A stretch of 64,000 nucleotides of DNA from CAKVON01 sp902475665 (GCA_036321795.1 JAWQCY010000001.1:124001-188000), one strand, 5' to 3'; shown: positions 40,699 to 49,242, numbered from the stretch's first letter. Program-made: numbers and translations. The notes: generated by a model from the sequence alone, not told the origin.

Positions 40699-41709
40699 CT
40701 AGGGCGTGGGCTCCGCCGTCTCGTAGTAGCCCGTTTCCTCCCAGTGCTTGCGGTAGGCCAACGGAGTCATGCCCTCGGACTCCTTGAAGATGGCGGTGAA
40801 GTGCGAGGGTTGGGGGATGCCGCACATCTCGGCGACGATGCGGATGGGCTTGTCGGTGTACTTGAGAAGGTCGCGTGCGTAACGGAGCCTGTTGGCCATG
40901 ACGTAGTCGCCGATGGTGACGCCCACGTAGCGCTTGAAGCTGCGAGACAGGTGGAACTTGCTAACCCCGACGTGCTGAGCGAGCTCGTCGAGGGTCGTCT
41001 TGTCCGCGTAGTGCCAGTTGAGGTAGTCGACGGTCTCGCGGATGTACTCGGGGACCGAGTTGAGGGTGAGGCTGGAGTCGACGCGGTTCTCAAGAAGCAG
41101 GGTCATCATGTGGACGAGTGTGTCGTTGATGAGAATCTCGCGACGGATGCTCGTGGCCTGCGCGAGGTCCAGAATGTGCTCGAACAGCGTGCGATAGGTG
41201 TTGAAGTCGCTGTTGACGTCGGTAAAGTTGTCACCGCGCTTGGTGTACTCCTTGTAGAAGCCACGTGCCGAGTTGCCGTTGAACTGGAGCCAGTAGTAGG
41301 TCCATCCCTTGCCGACCGCGCCGATTGAATACTGCTTCTTGCAGTCAAACCAGATGATGTCGCCCTTGCGCTGGGCGTGACGCTCGCCCATGTAGTCGAA
41401 GTACCCTTCGCCGCTGACGGTGAAGAACACGTTATAGGCGTCGAGCGCGGGGGCCTCGCGCGAGAAGGGCGGGACGGTCTCGTAATAGCCGACGCGTTGG
41501 ATGTAGAAGAACGTGTTGATCGCCGTCGGAGTCGGGGTCGCGATGATGCGAATCGAGTTTTCGGAGAGGTTGTCGCGCTTCACCTGGGTAGTGATGTGCG
41601 GCTTGGAGGTCGGGCCAGTCTGCTTGCTGGGAATGACCTTCAGCACATGGTTTCCCAGGGTGGTGACACCCTTGCCTTCCTGCAGTTGAGTGTCGTTGTC
41701 TTCGGCCAT
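40699..41709 (-). CDS. AraC family transcriptional regulator
   Basis: A 336-aa activator or repressor. The N-terminal cupin-like sensing domain (about 60-190) includes FFTVSGEGYFDYMGERHAQR and DIIWFDCKKQYSIG. The C-terminal pair of helix-turn-helix motifs is TTLDELAQHVGVSKFHLSRS and IRIVAEMCGIPQPSHFTAIF, followed by the conserved EGMTPLAYRK. It is monocistronic and convergent with the FucA-type gene. Its place at the end of the sugar island suggests it controls gatC or the aldolases in response to the imported sugar. CAGGAGGGCAAG precedes ATG 41709. Confidence 0.92.
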   Translation of the reverse strand: MAEDNDTQLQEGKGVTTLGNHVLKVIPSKQTGPTSKPHITTQVKRDNLSENSIRIIATPTPTAINTFFYIQRVGYYETVPPFSREAPALDAYNVFFTVSGEGYFDYMGERHAQRKGDIIWFDCKKQYSIGAVGKGWTYYWLQFNGNSARGFYKEYTKRGDNFTDVNSDFNTYRTLFEHILDLAQATSIRREILINDTLVHMMTLLLENRVDSSLTLNSVPEYIRETVDYLNWHYADKTTLDELAQHVGVSKFHLSRSFKRYVGVTIGDYVMANRLRYARDLLKYTDKPIRIVAEMCGIPQPSHFTAIFKESEGMTPLAYRKHWEETGYYETAEPTP

Positions 41710-41820
41710 CTTGCCCTCCTGCTCGCATCAACAAGATAATGATACTACAGCGCAAGAACGCAATGTGTGTCTTTGCAATTTCGTTACGTACGGGGTATGG
41801 AGAAGGACCGTGCGCCGCGC

Positions 41821-41857
41821 AAAAAGAAGCCGCGCCCCCATGGTGGGGACGCGGCTT
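41821..41857 (-). terminator. pyk terminator
   Basis: Read on the minus strand, AAGCCGCG and CGCGGCTT close an extended stem with inner CCCCA/TGGGG pairing, followed by TTCTTTTT. Confidence 0.9.
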
Positions 41858-41901
41858 TCCTGACGTCTGTGACCCTCTGAGGGCCTAGGCGCTCTTGCTG
41901 C

Positions 41902-43353
41902 CTACTGGATCTGGCAGACCATGACCATGTTGGTCGAGGTGGTGTAGTCGCCCTGGGCGGGGGAGGTGCCGGGGTCACCGGCGGTAACGACGACCAGGTC
42001 GCCGGTCTCGACGAGGCCCTTCTCCTTGGCAAGCTGCAGCGCCTGCTTGACGGTGGCGTTGAGCGAAGGCATCGTCGTGGAGTGGAAGGACCTGACGCCC
42101 CAGTAGAAGCTGGTCTTGCGGATGGTCTTCTCGGAGGGGGAGAAGGCGTACAGCGGCAGCTTGGGACGGAAGTCGGCGATGAGGCGGGCGGTGCGGCCGG
42201 AGTTGGTGGGGGCCAGGATGCACTTGGCGCCGACGCGCTCGGCAGTGGTGACGGCGGCAAAGCCGATGGCGCCGTTGACGTTCTTCACGCCGCCACGGTC
42301 GAAGTAGTGGTCGCGCTCGGGCAGGTACTTCTCGGTCTCACGGCAGATGGAGGCCATCATCTTGACGGCCTCGACCGGGTACTTGCCGGCAGCGGTCTCA
42401 CCGGAGAGCATGACGCAGTCGGTGCCGTCCATGACGGCGTTGGCGACGTCGTTGACCTCGGCGCGGGTCGGACGCGGGTTGCGGATCATAGAGTCGAGCA
42501 TCTGGGTGGCGGTGATGACCGGCTTGTAGGCAGCGTTGCACTTGCGGATCATTTCCTTCTGCAGGTGCGGGACCTCGTGTGCGGGAACCTCGACGCCGAG
42601 GTCGCCGCGGGCAACCATGATGCCCGAGGAGGCCTCGAGGATCTCGTCGAAGTTGGTGACACCGAGGGCGCACTCGATCTTGGGGTAGACGGAGACGCGC
42701 TCGGCACCCATCTGGGCGCAGATCTCGCGGATCTCGCGGACGGCGGCCGCGTCGCGGATGAAGGAGGCGGCGATGGCGTCGATGCCGAGCTCGCAGCCGA
42801 ACATGATGTCGGCGCGGTCCTGCTCGGTGACGGCGGGGAGGCCGATGTTGACGTTGGGGACGTTGACGCCCTTGCGCTCGCCGATCTCGCCGCCGTTGGT
42901 GACGACGCAGTGCATGTCGTTGCCGTCGACGCTTTGGACCTCGAGGCCAACCAGGCCGTCGTCGATCAGGATGATGGAGCCCTTCTCGACCTCGGAGGGA
43001 AGGTTGAGGTAGTCGAGCGAGATGTGGCCGGCGTTGCCGTGGAAGCTCTCGTCGGTGGGCTGGGCGGTGACCACAATCTCGTCGCCGGTGGAGACGGTGA
43101 TCTTCTTGCCGTCCTCCAGAAGGCCGGTGCGGACCTCGGGGCCCTTGGTGTCGAGCAGGATGGCGACGGGCATGCCGAGCTCCTCGGAGACCCTGCGGAC
43201 GCGCTCGACGCCGGCACGGTGGTACTCGTGCGAGCCGTGCGAGAAGTTGAAGCGGGCGACGTTCATGCCCGCCTTAATGAGCTCTCGAAGGACGTTCTCG
43301 TCCTCGGTGGACGGACCCATGGTGCAAACGATCTTAGTCCTCTTGTCTGCCAC
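41902..43353 (-). CDS. pyk: Pyruvate kinase
   Basis: A 483-aa glycolytic enzyme that converts PEP + ADP to pyruvate + ATP. RTKIVCTMGPST opens the barrel; VARFNFSHGSHEYH, ILLDTKGPEVRTG, VYPKIECALGVTNFDEIL (catalytic Lys), IMVARGDLGVEVP and ITATQMLDSMIRNPRPTRAE are the canonical active-site stretches. The C-terminal allosteric domain ends with VVTAGDPG. The start is GTG 43353 with AAAGGA upstream. It lacks the extra PEP-utiliser domain of some Gram-positive enzymes. Probable promoter at 43450-43479. Confidence 0.96.
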   Translation of the reverse strand: MADKRTKIVCTMGPSTEDENVLRELIKAGMNVARFNFSHGSHEYHRAGVERVRRVSEELGMPVAILLDTKGPEVRTGLLEDGKKITVSTGDEIVVTAQPTDESFHGNAGHISLDYLNLPSEVEKGSIILIDDGLVGLEVQSVDGNDMHCVVTNGGEIGERKGVNVPNVNIGLPAVTEQDRADIMFGCELGIDAIAASFIRDAAAVREIREICAQMGAERVSVYPKIECALGVTNFDEILEASSGIMVARGDLGVEVPAHEVPHLQKEMIRKCNAAYKPVITATQMLDSMIRNPRPTRAEVNDVANAVMDGTDCVMLSGETAAGKYPVEAVKMMASICRETEKYLPERDHYFDRGGVKNVNGAIGFAAVTTAERVGAKCILAPTNSGRTARLIADFRPKLPLYAFSPSEKTIRKTSFYWGVRSFHSTTMPSLNATVKQALQLAKEKGLVETGDLVVVTAGDPGTSPAQGDYTTSTNMVMVCQIQ

Positions 43354-43449
43354 TGACGTTCCTTTCTATCGATGCTCTGACCCGTTGGGGGCCCGAAATG
43401 GCGAATTCGGCAAGCGATCGCGCTGTGGCGCTCATCGCCCGATGGTCCC

Positions 43450-43481
43450 ATTCTACTCAGGCCGCGCGGTTTGTGACAAAC
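43450..43481 (-). promoter_or_regulatory. pyk promoter with overlapping palindrome
   Basis: On the minus strand, TTGTCA (43479-43474) and TAGAAT (43455-43450) are 18 bp apart. The -35 is embedded in the 13-bp palindrome GTTTGTGACAAAC (43469-43481), a candidate operator. The rest of the 379-bp pyk-ldhA gap holds the ldhA terminator and a motif hairpin; 43482-43650 shows nothing definite. Confidence 0.5.
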
Positions 43482-43650
43482 CTTTGCCGAGTCCTGGCAA
43501 AAATGAAACAAAGTGCACGTAAAGCCCACTAATTTGCATGAAGTTGCCCAACGATGAGTGGACATTTGCCAGTGGTCGCGGCAGAAGGCGTGCACTATAC
43601 CAATTTGCCCGCAAGTCACATGCCGACCTGCTCGCCGATGGCGTTCGTGG

Positions 43651-43668
43651 TGCTTCTCGGCAGAGAAG
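43651..43668 (+). repeat. Hairpin copy of the dispersed motif
   Basis: TGCTTCTCGGCAGAGAAG: CTTCTC (43653-43658), loop GGCA, GAGAAG (43663-43668), a 6-bp stem with the same loop position as at 39719. Confidence 0.5.
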
Positions 43669-43675
43669 GACGGGG

Positions 43676-43709
43676 CAAAAAACGGCCCGCCGGCAGAGCC
43701 GACGGGCCG
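43676..43709 (-). terminator. ldhA terminator
   Basis: On the minus strand, CGGCCCG and CGGGCCG with inner CGGC/GCCG pairing form the stem, followed by a run of at least six Ts. Confidence 0.93.
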
Positions 43710-43732
43710 CGGGGCAGCGATTGCGGGAGGTG

Positions 43733-44737
43733 CTAGCAGACGACGCTGCGCTCGACGAAGTCGGTGCCGTCGGCGTAGGCCTGGGCGTTCTCCAGCGTGA
43801 CGTGGGCGATCTGGGAGAGGGCCTCGTGGGTGAAGAATGCCTGGTGCGAGGTCATGACGACGTTGGGGAAGGAGCACAGGCGCGAGGTGACGGAGGTGAA
43901 GACCTCGGCCGAGCGGTCGCGGTAGACGTTGGCGTTCTCCTCCTCGTAGACGTCGAGGCCGGCGGCGCCGATCTTGCCGGACTCGATGCCGCGGATGAGG
44001 GCCTCGGTGTCCACCAGGCCGCCACGGCCGGTGTTGACGAAGATGACGCCGTCCTTCATCTTGGCGATGCTCTCGTCGTTGATCATGTGGTGGCTCTCGT
44101 CGTTGAGGAAGGCGTGCAGCGAGATGAGGTCGGCGCGCGCGTACAGCTCGTCGTAGGAGACGTACTCGTCGACGATGTGCTCCTCGTCGACCAGCTTCTG
44201 GTTGGGGTACAGGTCGGCGCCCAGGACGGTCATGCCGAAGCCCTTGCAGATGCGGCAGAGGGCGGCGCCGATGCGGCCGGTGCCGATGATGCCCGCGGTC
44301 TTGCCGTGCAGGGTCTCGCCGACGAGGCCGACCAGCGAGAAGTCGTTCTCGCGGACGCGGGCGTAACCCTTGTGGATGCGGCGGTTGGCCGTGAGGGCAA
44401 GGCCCATGGCGTGCTCGGCGATGGCCTCGGGGGAGTACGCCGGGACGCGGGTGACCTTCATGCCAAGGGACTTGGCGAAGTCGACGTTGACGGCGTCGAA
44501 GCCGGCGCAGCGCATCAGGACCAGACCGACGCCGTAGCCGCGAAGGATCTCGAGGGTCATGGCCGAGACGTCGGCGTTGACGAAGGCGCAGACGGCGTCG
44601 TAGCCGCGCGCCAGCGAGGCGGTGACCGGGGTGAGGTTGGTGTCGGTGTAGTCGATCTTGATCTCGGGGAACTCGGCAAGCTCTCGGTCGAAGGACTGCT
44701 GGTCGTAGCTCTTGGTGCCGAAGAAGAGAATCTTCAT
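43733..44737 (-). CDS. ldhA: D-lactate dehydrogenase (D-2-hydroxyacid dehydrogenase family)
   Basis: A 334-aa NAD-dependent enzyme that reduces pyruvate to D-lactate to regenerate NAD+. The NAD motif GIIGTGRIGAALC is near 151; catalytic Arg lies in VNTGRGGLVDTEAL, Glu in DVYEEE and His in VVMTSHQAFFTHEAL. MRCAGFDAVNVD is typical of the LdhA group. The extended ENANVYRDRSAEVF loop matches D-LDHs rather than other 2-hydroxyacid dehydrogenases. GAAAGGAAC precedes ATG 44737. TAGAAT (44800-44795, minus) is a candidate -10. It is adjacent to but separate from pyk. Confidence 0.92.
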   Translation of the reverse strand: MKILFFGTKSYDQQSFDRELAEFPEIKIDYTDTNLTPVTASLARGYDAVCAFVNADVSAMTLEILRGYGVGLVLMRCAGFDAVNVDFAKSLGMKVTRVPAYSPEAIAEHAMGLALTANRRIHKGYARVRENDFSLVGLVGETLHGKTAGIIGTGRIGAALCRICKGFGMTVLGADLYPNQKLVDEEHIVDEYVSYDELYARADLISLHAFLNDESHHMINDESIAKMKDGVIFVNTGRGGLVDTEALIRGIESGKIGAAGLDVYEEENANVYRDRSAEVFTSVTSRLCSFPNVVMTSHQAFFTHEALSQIAHVTLENAQAYADGTDFVERSVVC

Positions 44738-45071
44738 GTTCGTTCCTTTCGCGCCGGTCTTTTTGGTGAGGGCCGATCTTGTCCAATCGCAACAATTCTA
44801 AACCATTCGCCTAATATGTCTCCATCAGACTTGACGTTGGAAACGAAATAGGCACAGGAGCGTGACAGAATCCCGCCGGTACTTCTCGGCAGCACCTCTT
44901 GGCAGGGGAGAAATGGTGGGACGGGACGCCGCGGCGAATCGAACGAGCCGACGTCGGGTACGATTGGACCTAAGTTAGGCATGCCCGGCATGGCAGCCTT
45001 GGTGAGCCCTTGCCCCTCCTGGGGAATTATGATCGGGCATCAATCTGCCGGGCCCAGACCCCAGGAGGAAC
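44738..45071. other. 334-bp divergent gap between ldhA and the P-type ATPase
   Basis: It carries the ldhA promoter on the left (TAGAAT on the minus strand at 44800-44795), one copy of the dispersed motif (GTACTTCTCGGCAG, 44879-44892) in the middle, and the ATPase ribosome site CCAGGAGGAA at the right end. No clear plus-strand promoter, coding frame or terminator was recognised. Confidence 0.5.
44879..44892 (+). repeat. Copy of dispersed GCACTTCTCGRCAG motif
   Basis: GTACTTCTCGGCAG, a 13/14 match, lies in the divergent ldhA-ATPase gap; a looser copy, CCTCTTGGCAG, follows 4 bp later. Confidence 0.5.
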
Positions 45072-47771
45072 ATGAACGACTACCTTAACGCCGCGGACGA
45101 GGTCGTCCGCGCGCAGGGTACCGATGCCGCCAACGGCCTTGGTGCCGCGGAGGCCGCCTCGAGGATCGAGAAGAACGGCCCCAACAAGCTGGCCGAGGCC
45201 AAGAAGGACCCGCTGTGGAAGCGCCTTGCCTCGCAGATGGCCGACCCCATGATCATTATGCTGCTCGTGGCCGCCGTGATCTCGGCAGCCGTGGGCATGG
45301 CGCAGGGCGAGGCCGACTACGCCGACGTCGTGATCATCCTGTTCGTTGTCGTGGTCAACGCAGTGCTCGGCGTCGTGCAGGAGAGCAAGGCCGAGGAGGC
45401 CCTGGCGGCCCTGCAGGAGATGTCCGCCGCGCAGAGCAAGGTCGTGCGTGACGGTCGCGTCGTGATCGTCCCGTCCGCCGAGCTCGTCGTGGGCGACGTC
45501 GTGCTGCTGGAGGCCGGCGACTCCGTTCCCGCCGACTGCCGCGTGCTCGAGAGCGCGATGATGAAGATCGAGGAGTCGGCGCTCACGGGCGAGTCGGTGC
45601 CTGTCGAGAAGCACGCCGAGGCCCTGGCCCTTGCCGAGGGAACCGACGACGTGCCTTTGGGCGACCGTAAGAACATGTGCTACATGGGCTCGGTCGTCGT
45701 CTACGGTCGCGGCCGCGCCGTGGTCGTGGCCACGGGCATGGCCACCGAGATGGGCAAGATCGCCGACGCGATCGCCCAGGCCGCCGACGAGCAGACGCCG
45801 CTGCAGCGCAAGCTCGACGAGCTGTCCCACATCCTCACCAAGCTGGTTGTGCTGGTGTGCGCCGTGGTGTTTGCCGCCGGCGTCCTGAAGCACGGTGGCC
45901 TCGCGTTCTTCTCGAACGTGGAGGAGGTCCTCGACACCTTCATGGTCGCGGTGTCGCTGGCCGTTGCCGCCATCCCGGAGGGCCTGGTCGCGGTCGTGAC
46001 CATCGCCCTGTCCATTGGCGTCACCAAGATGAGCCAGCACAACGCGATCATCCGCAAGCTCACCGCGGTCGAGACGCTCGGCTGCACGCAGGTCATCTGC
46101 TCCGACAAGACCGGCACCCTCACCCAGAACCGCATGACGGTCGTCCGCCACGCCACCGAGGCCCTGCCCGCGCTGGTCGAGAGCATGGCGCTGTGCTCCG
46201 ACGCCCGCTGGGACGACGCGGCCGGCGAGGCCGTGGGCGAGCCCACCGAGGCCGCCCTGGTGGCCGACGCCGCCAAGGAGGGTCTGACCACCTCCGACCT
46301 GGCGCTCTCCAGTCCGCGCATCGGCGAGGCCCCCTTCGACTCGAGCCGCAAGATGATGTCGGTCGTCTGCCGCGACGAGGACGGCCGTGTGACGCAGCAC
46401 ACCAAGGGTGCCCCCGACGAGATCCTGCGTCGTTGCACCCGCATCCTGACCGAGGACGGCGTGGTCGAGCTGACCGACGAGGCCAGGGCCAACATCCTGG
46501 CGCAGAACAAGGCCATGGCCGACGACGCCCTGCGCGTGCTGGCCGCCGCCCGCCGCGAGTGGGGTTCCGAGTCGCCCGAGTCCTTCTCGGCAGACGCTCT
46601 CGAGAAGGACCTCACGTTCGTCGGCCTGTCTGGCATGATCGACCCGGTCCGTCCCGAGGTCGGCCCCGCCATCGCCGAGGCCCACGACGCCGGCATCCGC
46701 GTCGTCATGATTACTGGCGACCACATCGATACGGCCGTCGCCATCGCGAAGGAGCTCGGCATCGTCGAGCGCCGCGAGCAGGCCATCACCGGTGCCGAGC
46801 TCGACCGCATCTCCGACGAGGACCTTCTCGAGCACATCGGCGACTACAATGTGTATGCGCGCGTCCAGCCCGAGCACAAGGTTCGCATCGTCGACGCATG
46901 GCGCAAGCGCGGCATGGTCGTCGGCATGACTGGCGACGGCGTCAACGACGCGCCGTCCATCAAGCGCGCCGACATCGGCATCGGCATGGGCATCACCGGC
47001 ACCGACGTCACCAAGAACGTCGCCGACATGGTTCTTGCAGACGACAACTTCGCCACCATCATCGGAGCGGTGGAGGAGGGTCGCAGGATCTACGACAACA
47101 TCCGCAAGACGATCCAGTTCCTGCTCTCGTCCAACCTCGCCGAGGTCATCTCGGTCTTTGCCGCGTCGCTCGTCGGCTTTACCATCCTCGAGCCGACCCA
47201 CCTGCTGTGGATCAACCTGATCACCGATTGCTTCCCCGCGCTGGCCATGTGCATGGAGAAGGCCGAGCCGGGCATCATGAAGCGCAAGCCGCGTGACGCC
47301 GCCGACGGCGTGTTCGCGGGTGGCATGGGCATCGACTGCGTGTTCCAGGGCATCGTCATCAGCATCCTCACGCTGGTGAGCTACTTCCTGGGCCACTGGT
47401 TCGAGTACGGCACGATGGACATCTCCAACGTGCTCGCAGACCCCAAGGCGGGCCTCGAGGGCATGACCATGGCGTTCCTCACGCTTTCGATGGTCGAGAT
47501 GTTCCACTCGTTCAACATGCGCAGCCGCAGGCAGTCGATCTTCTCGCTCAAGTCCCAGAACAAGTTCGTGTGGGGCGCCTTCCTGTTGGCCCTTGCGCTG
47601 ACCTTCGTCGTCATCGAGGTCCCGTTCTTCGCGGGCGCCTTCGGCTTTGCCGAGATCAGCTGGCAGGAGTACCTGACCGCCATGGCCCTGGCCGCGCTCA
47701 TCATCCCGGTCGTCGAGATCGAGAAGGCCGTCATGCGCTCGCGTGACGCCAAGCGTGCCGAGAAGAACTAG
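45072..47771 (+). CDS. P-type Ca2+-transporting ATPase (P2A type)
   Basis: An 899-aa cation pump. The actuator loop has ALTGESVPVEK, the phosphorylated Asp is D345 in CSDKTGTLTQNRM, the nucleotide domain has FDSSRKMMSVV and HTKGAPDEILRR, and the hinge is MTGDGVNDAPS. Membrane motifs PEGLVAVVTIALSIGVTKM (M4) and LLWINLITDCFPALAM (M6, N-x-x-T-D) are those of SERCA/PMR1-type Ca2+ pumps. The CATPase N-terminal domain precedes M1. It should export Ca2+ (possibly Mn2+). rsgA follows 3 nt later, so the two are cotranscribed. Confidence 0.9.
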   Translation: MNDYLNAADEVVRAQGTDAANGLGAAEAASRIEKNGPNKLAEAKKDPLWKRLASQMADPMIIMLLVAAVISAAVGMAQGEADYADVVIILFVVVVNAVLGVVQESKAEEALAALQEMSAAQSKVVRDGRVVIVPSAELVVGDVVLLEAGDSVPADCRVLESAMMKIEESALTGESVPVEKHAEALALAEGTDDVPLGDRKNMCYMGSVVVYGRGRAVVVATGMATEMGKIADAIAQAADEQTPLQRKLDELSHILTKLVVLVCAVVFAAGVLKHGGLAFFSNVEEVLDTFMVAVSLAVAAIPEGLVAVVTIALSIGVTKMSQHNAIIRKLTAVETLGCTQVICSDKTGTLTQNRMTVVRHATEALPALVESMALCSDARWDDAAGEAVGEPTEAALVADAAKEGLTTSDLALSSPRIGEAPFDSSRKMMSVVCRDEDGRVTQHTKGAPDEILRRCTRILTEDGVVELTDEARANILAQNKAMADDALRVLAAARREWGSESPESFSADALEKDLTFVGLSGMIDPVRPEVGPAIAEAHDAGIRVVMITGDHIDTAVAIAKELGIVERREQAITGAELDRISDEDLLEHIGDYNVYARVQPEHKVRIVDAWRKRGMVVGMTGDGVNDAPSIKRADIGIGMGITGTDVTKNVADMVLADDNFATIIGAVEEGRRIYDNIRKTIQFLLSSNLAEVISVFAASLVGFTILEPTHLLWINLITDCFPALAMCMEKAEPGIMKRKPRDAADGVFAGGMGIDCVFQGIVISILTLVSYFLGHWFEYGTMDISNVLADPKAGLEGMTMAFLTLSMVEMFHSFNMRSRRQSIFSLKSQNKFVWGAFLLALALTFVVIEVPFFAGAFGFAEISWQEYLTAMALAALIIPVVEIEKAVMRSRDAKRAEKN

Positions 47772-47774
47772 CTG

Positions 47775-48974
47775 ATGGCAAGGCGACGGCAGCAGGACCG
47801 CAAGCGCGCCCGCAAGGAGGCGTCGCGCCCTCGCGAGGGCGCGGGTCCGCTGCCGTCGCTACTTGGCATGTCCGACCTGCCGGGCTTCGATGAGCTTGCG
47901 CCGACCGACGCCCAACGCGTCGCGTTTGACGCCGCGGTTGCCGAGGCGTCCGCGGCAGGCGTTGCCCCAGAGGAGCTCTCGATGGGGTGCGTCGTGCGTC
48001 TGGACAGGGGCTTTCCCGCCATCGCCTGCGCCGACGGGACCTTCAGGGCCGAGTTTTCGGCCCAGCTCGCCAAGGACAAGTCCGCTCGCGCCGCCGTCGG
48101 CGATTGGGTTGCCGTGCGCAGGCCCCAGACGCATGACATGGGCGTTGTCGAGAAGATCCTGCCGCGCGAGAGTGACATAGCGCGTTGGCGCGGCGGCAAC
48201 CGCGGCGAGCGCCAGACGCTTGCCGCCAACGTCGACGTGGTGCTGGTGGCCCAGGCGGTCTCCGACTGTGGGGTCGAGCTCGACCGTATCGTCCGCTCGG
48301 TCGTGATTGCGATGGATTGCGGTGCCACGGCGGCGGTAGTCCTCACGAAGGCCGACCGTGCCGCGAGCGCAAGTGCCCTTGCGGCCGACGTCTCCCTGCT
48401 TCGCGACGTGCTTGGCGAGGACGTCCCCGTGGTCGTTACCTGCGCGGGCGCAGCCGATGGCGATAGCGTCTCGCGCGAGGGGCTGCAGAATGCCATGGAG
48501 TCCGCCGGTGCCAGCTGGGGCGAGGGTGCCGTCAGGTCGTTGGTGCCCGAGGGCACGGTGGCCATCGTGCTGGGCGAATCCGGTGCGGGAAAGTCCACGT
48601 TGCTTAACGCACTTCTCGGCAGGGAGATTTTGGAGACCGGCGCGGTGCGCGAGTCCGATGACGCGGGCAGGCACACGACCGTCGCGCGCAGGATGGTCTC
48701 GCTCGCGGGTGCCGGCGTGATCGTGGACGAGCCTGGCCTGCGCAGCCTTCCTTTGGTGGGACACGAGCGTGGCCTTGCCAAGGCGTTTCCGCTGATTGCC
48801 GATGCCGCCCGCGAGTGTCGCTTCCGCGACTGCACACATACCCACGAGCCGGGTTGCGAGGTTCGCGCGCGTGTGGGCGAGGGTTACGACGAGGCCCAGC
48901 TCGAGGCCTATGTCACCCTTGCCACCGAGATGCGTGCCGCGGCCCTGACGCTTGACCCCGACGTGGTTCTGTAG
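47775..48974 (+). CDS. rsgA: Ribosome small-subunit-dependent GTPase A
   Basis: A 399-aa circularly permuted GTPase that checks late 30S assembly. Order: a Lys/Arg-rich N-terminus, OB-fold (VGDWVAVRRPQTHDMGVVEKIL), G4-like LTKADRA, then G1 GESGAGKSTLLNALLG (K273) and G3 DEPGLRSLPL, and a zinc knuckle CRFRDCTHTHEPGCEV. The G3 reads DEPG in place of the usual DTPG. It is about 80 residues longer than most RsgA proteins, owing to the N-terminal extension. The LLGR codons contain an exact CTTCTCGGCAG motif. A terminator follows. Confidence 0.93.
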   Translation: MARRRQQDRKRARKEASRPREGAGPLPSLLGMSDLPGFDELAPTDAQRVAFDAAVAEASAAGVAPEELSMGCVVRLDRGFPAIACADGTFRAEFSAQLAKDKSARAAVGDWVAVRRPQTHDMGVVEKILPRESDIARWRGGNRGERQTLAANVDVVLVAQAVSDCGVELDRIVRSVVIAMDCGATAAVVLTKADRAASASALAADVSLLRDVLGEDVPVVVTCAGAADGDSVSREGLQNAMESAGASWGEGAVRSLVPEGTVAIVLGESGAGKSTLLNALLGREILETGAVRESDDAGRHTTVARRMVSLAGAGVIVDEPGLRSLPLVGHERGLAKAFPLIADAARECRFRDCTHTHEPGCEVRARVGEGYDEAQLEAYVTLATEMRAAALTLDPDVVL

Positions 48975-49019
48975 CGTCGTCGCGGCAAGATTTCCTTAAC
49001 CCAATTTGCGGAAGTTGTG

Positions 49020-49050
49020 CCCATGCCGTGTGCGCGGCGTGGGGCTTTTT
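49020..49050 (+). terminator. Terminator after rsgA
   Basis: CCCATGCCG (49020-49028) and CGGCGTGGG (49035-49043), a 9-bp stem with one G-U pair, followed by GCTTTTT. Confidence 0.8.
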
Positions 49051-49093
49051 GCGCCAAATCAAAGGCCGCATCGTGCGACCGAATTCGGCCGGG

Positions 49094-49211
49094 TATGAGT
49101 GCCTGCCCATTGGCGATGGCCTGTCAGATTCCCGTTATATGAGTGACTGCCAGGGATTTCTTTTCTTCTGGCGAGTCCCGCCGGCATGGTGCCGGGCGGG
49201 AGAATTCTCCC
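49094..49211 (+). promoter_or_regulatory. Tad operon promoter with direct repeats and palindrome
   Basis: TATGAGTGCCTGCC (49094-49107) and TATGAGTGACTGCC (49138-49151) are 13/14 identical direct repeats 44 bp apart. Between and overlapping them lie TTGGCG (49110-49115) and TTATAT (49135-49140), a loose -35/-10 with a 19-bp spacer. Downstream come a GC hairpin (49177-49200) and the 14-bp palindrome GGGAGAATTCTCCC (49198-49211), 31 nt before the first tad ATG. The repeats look like an activator site. Confidence 0.5.
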
Positions 49212-49242
49212 ACGCAACAAATCCGGCGTGGGGAGCTTGCCG

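Noticed and set aside
48975..49242. c-di-GMP riboswitch upstream of the Tad operon
   Set aside because: The GC hairpin and palindrome do not show the conserved GEMM-I or c-di-GMP-II core sequences that I could look for by eye.
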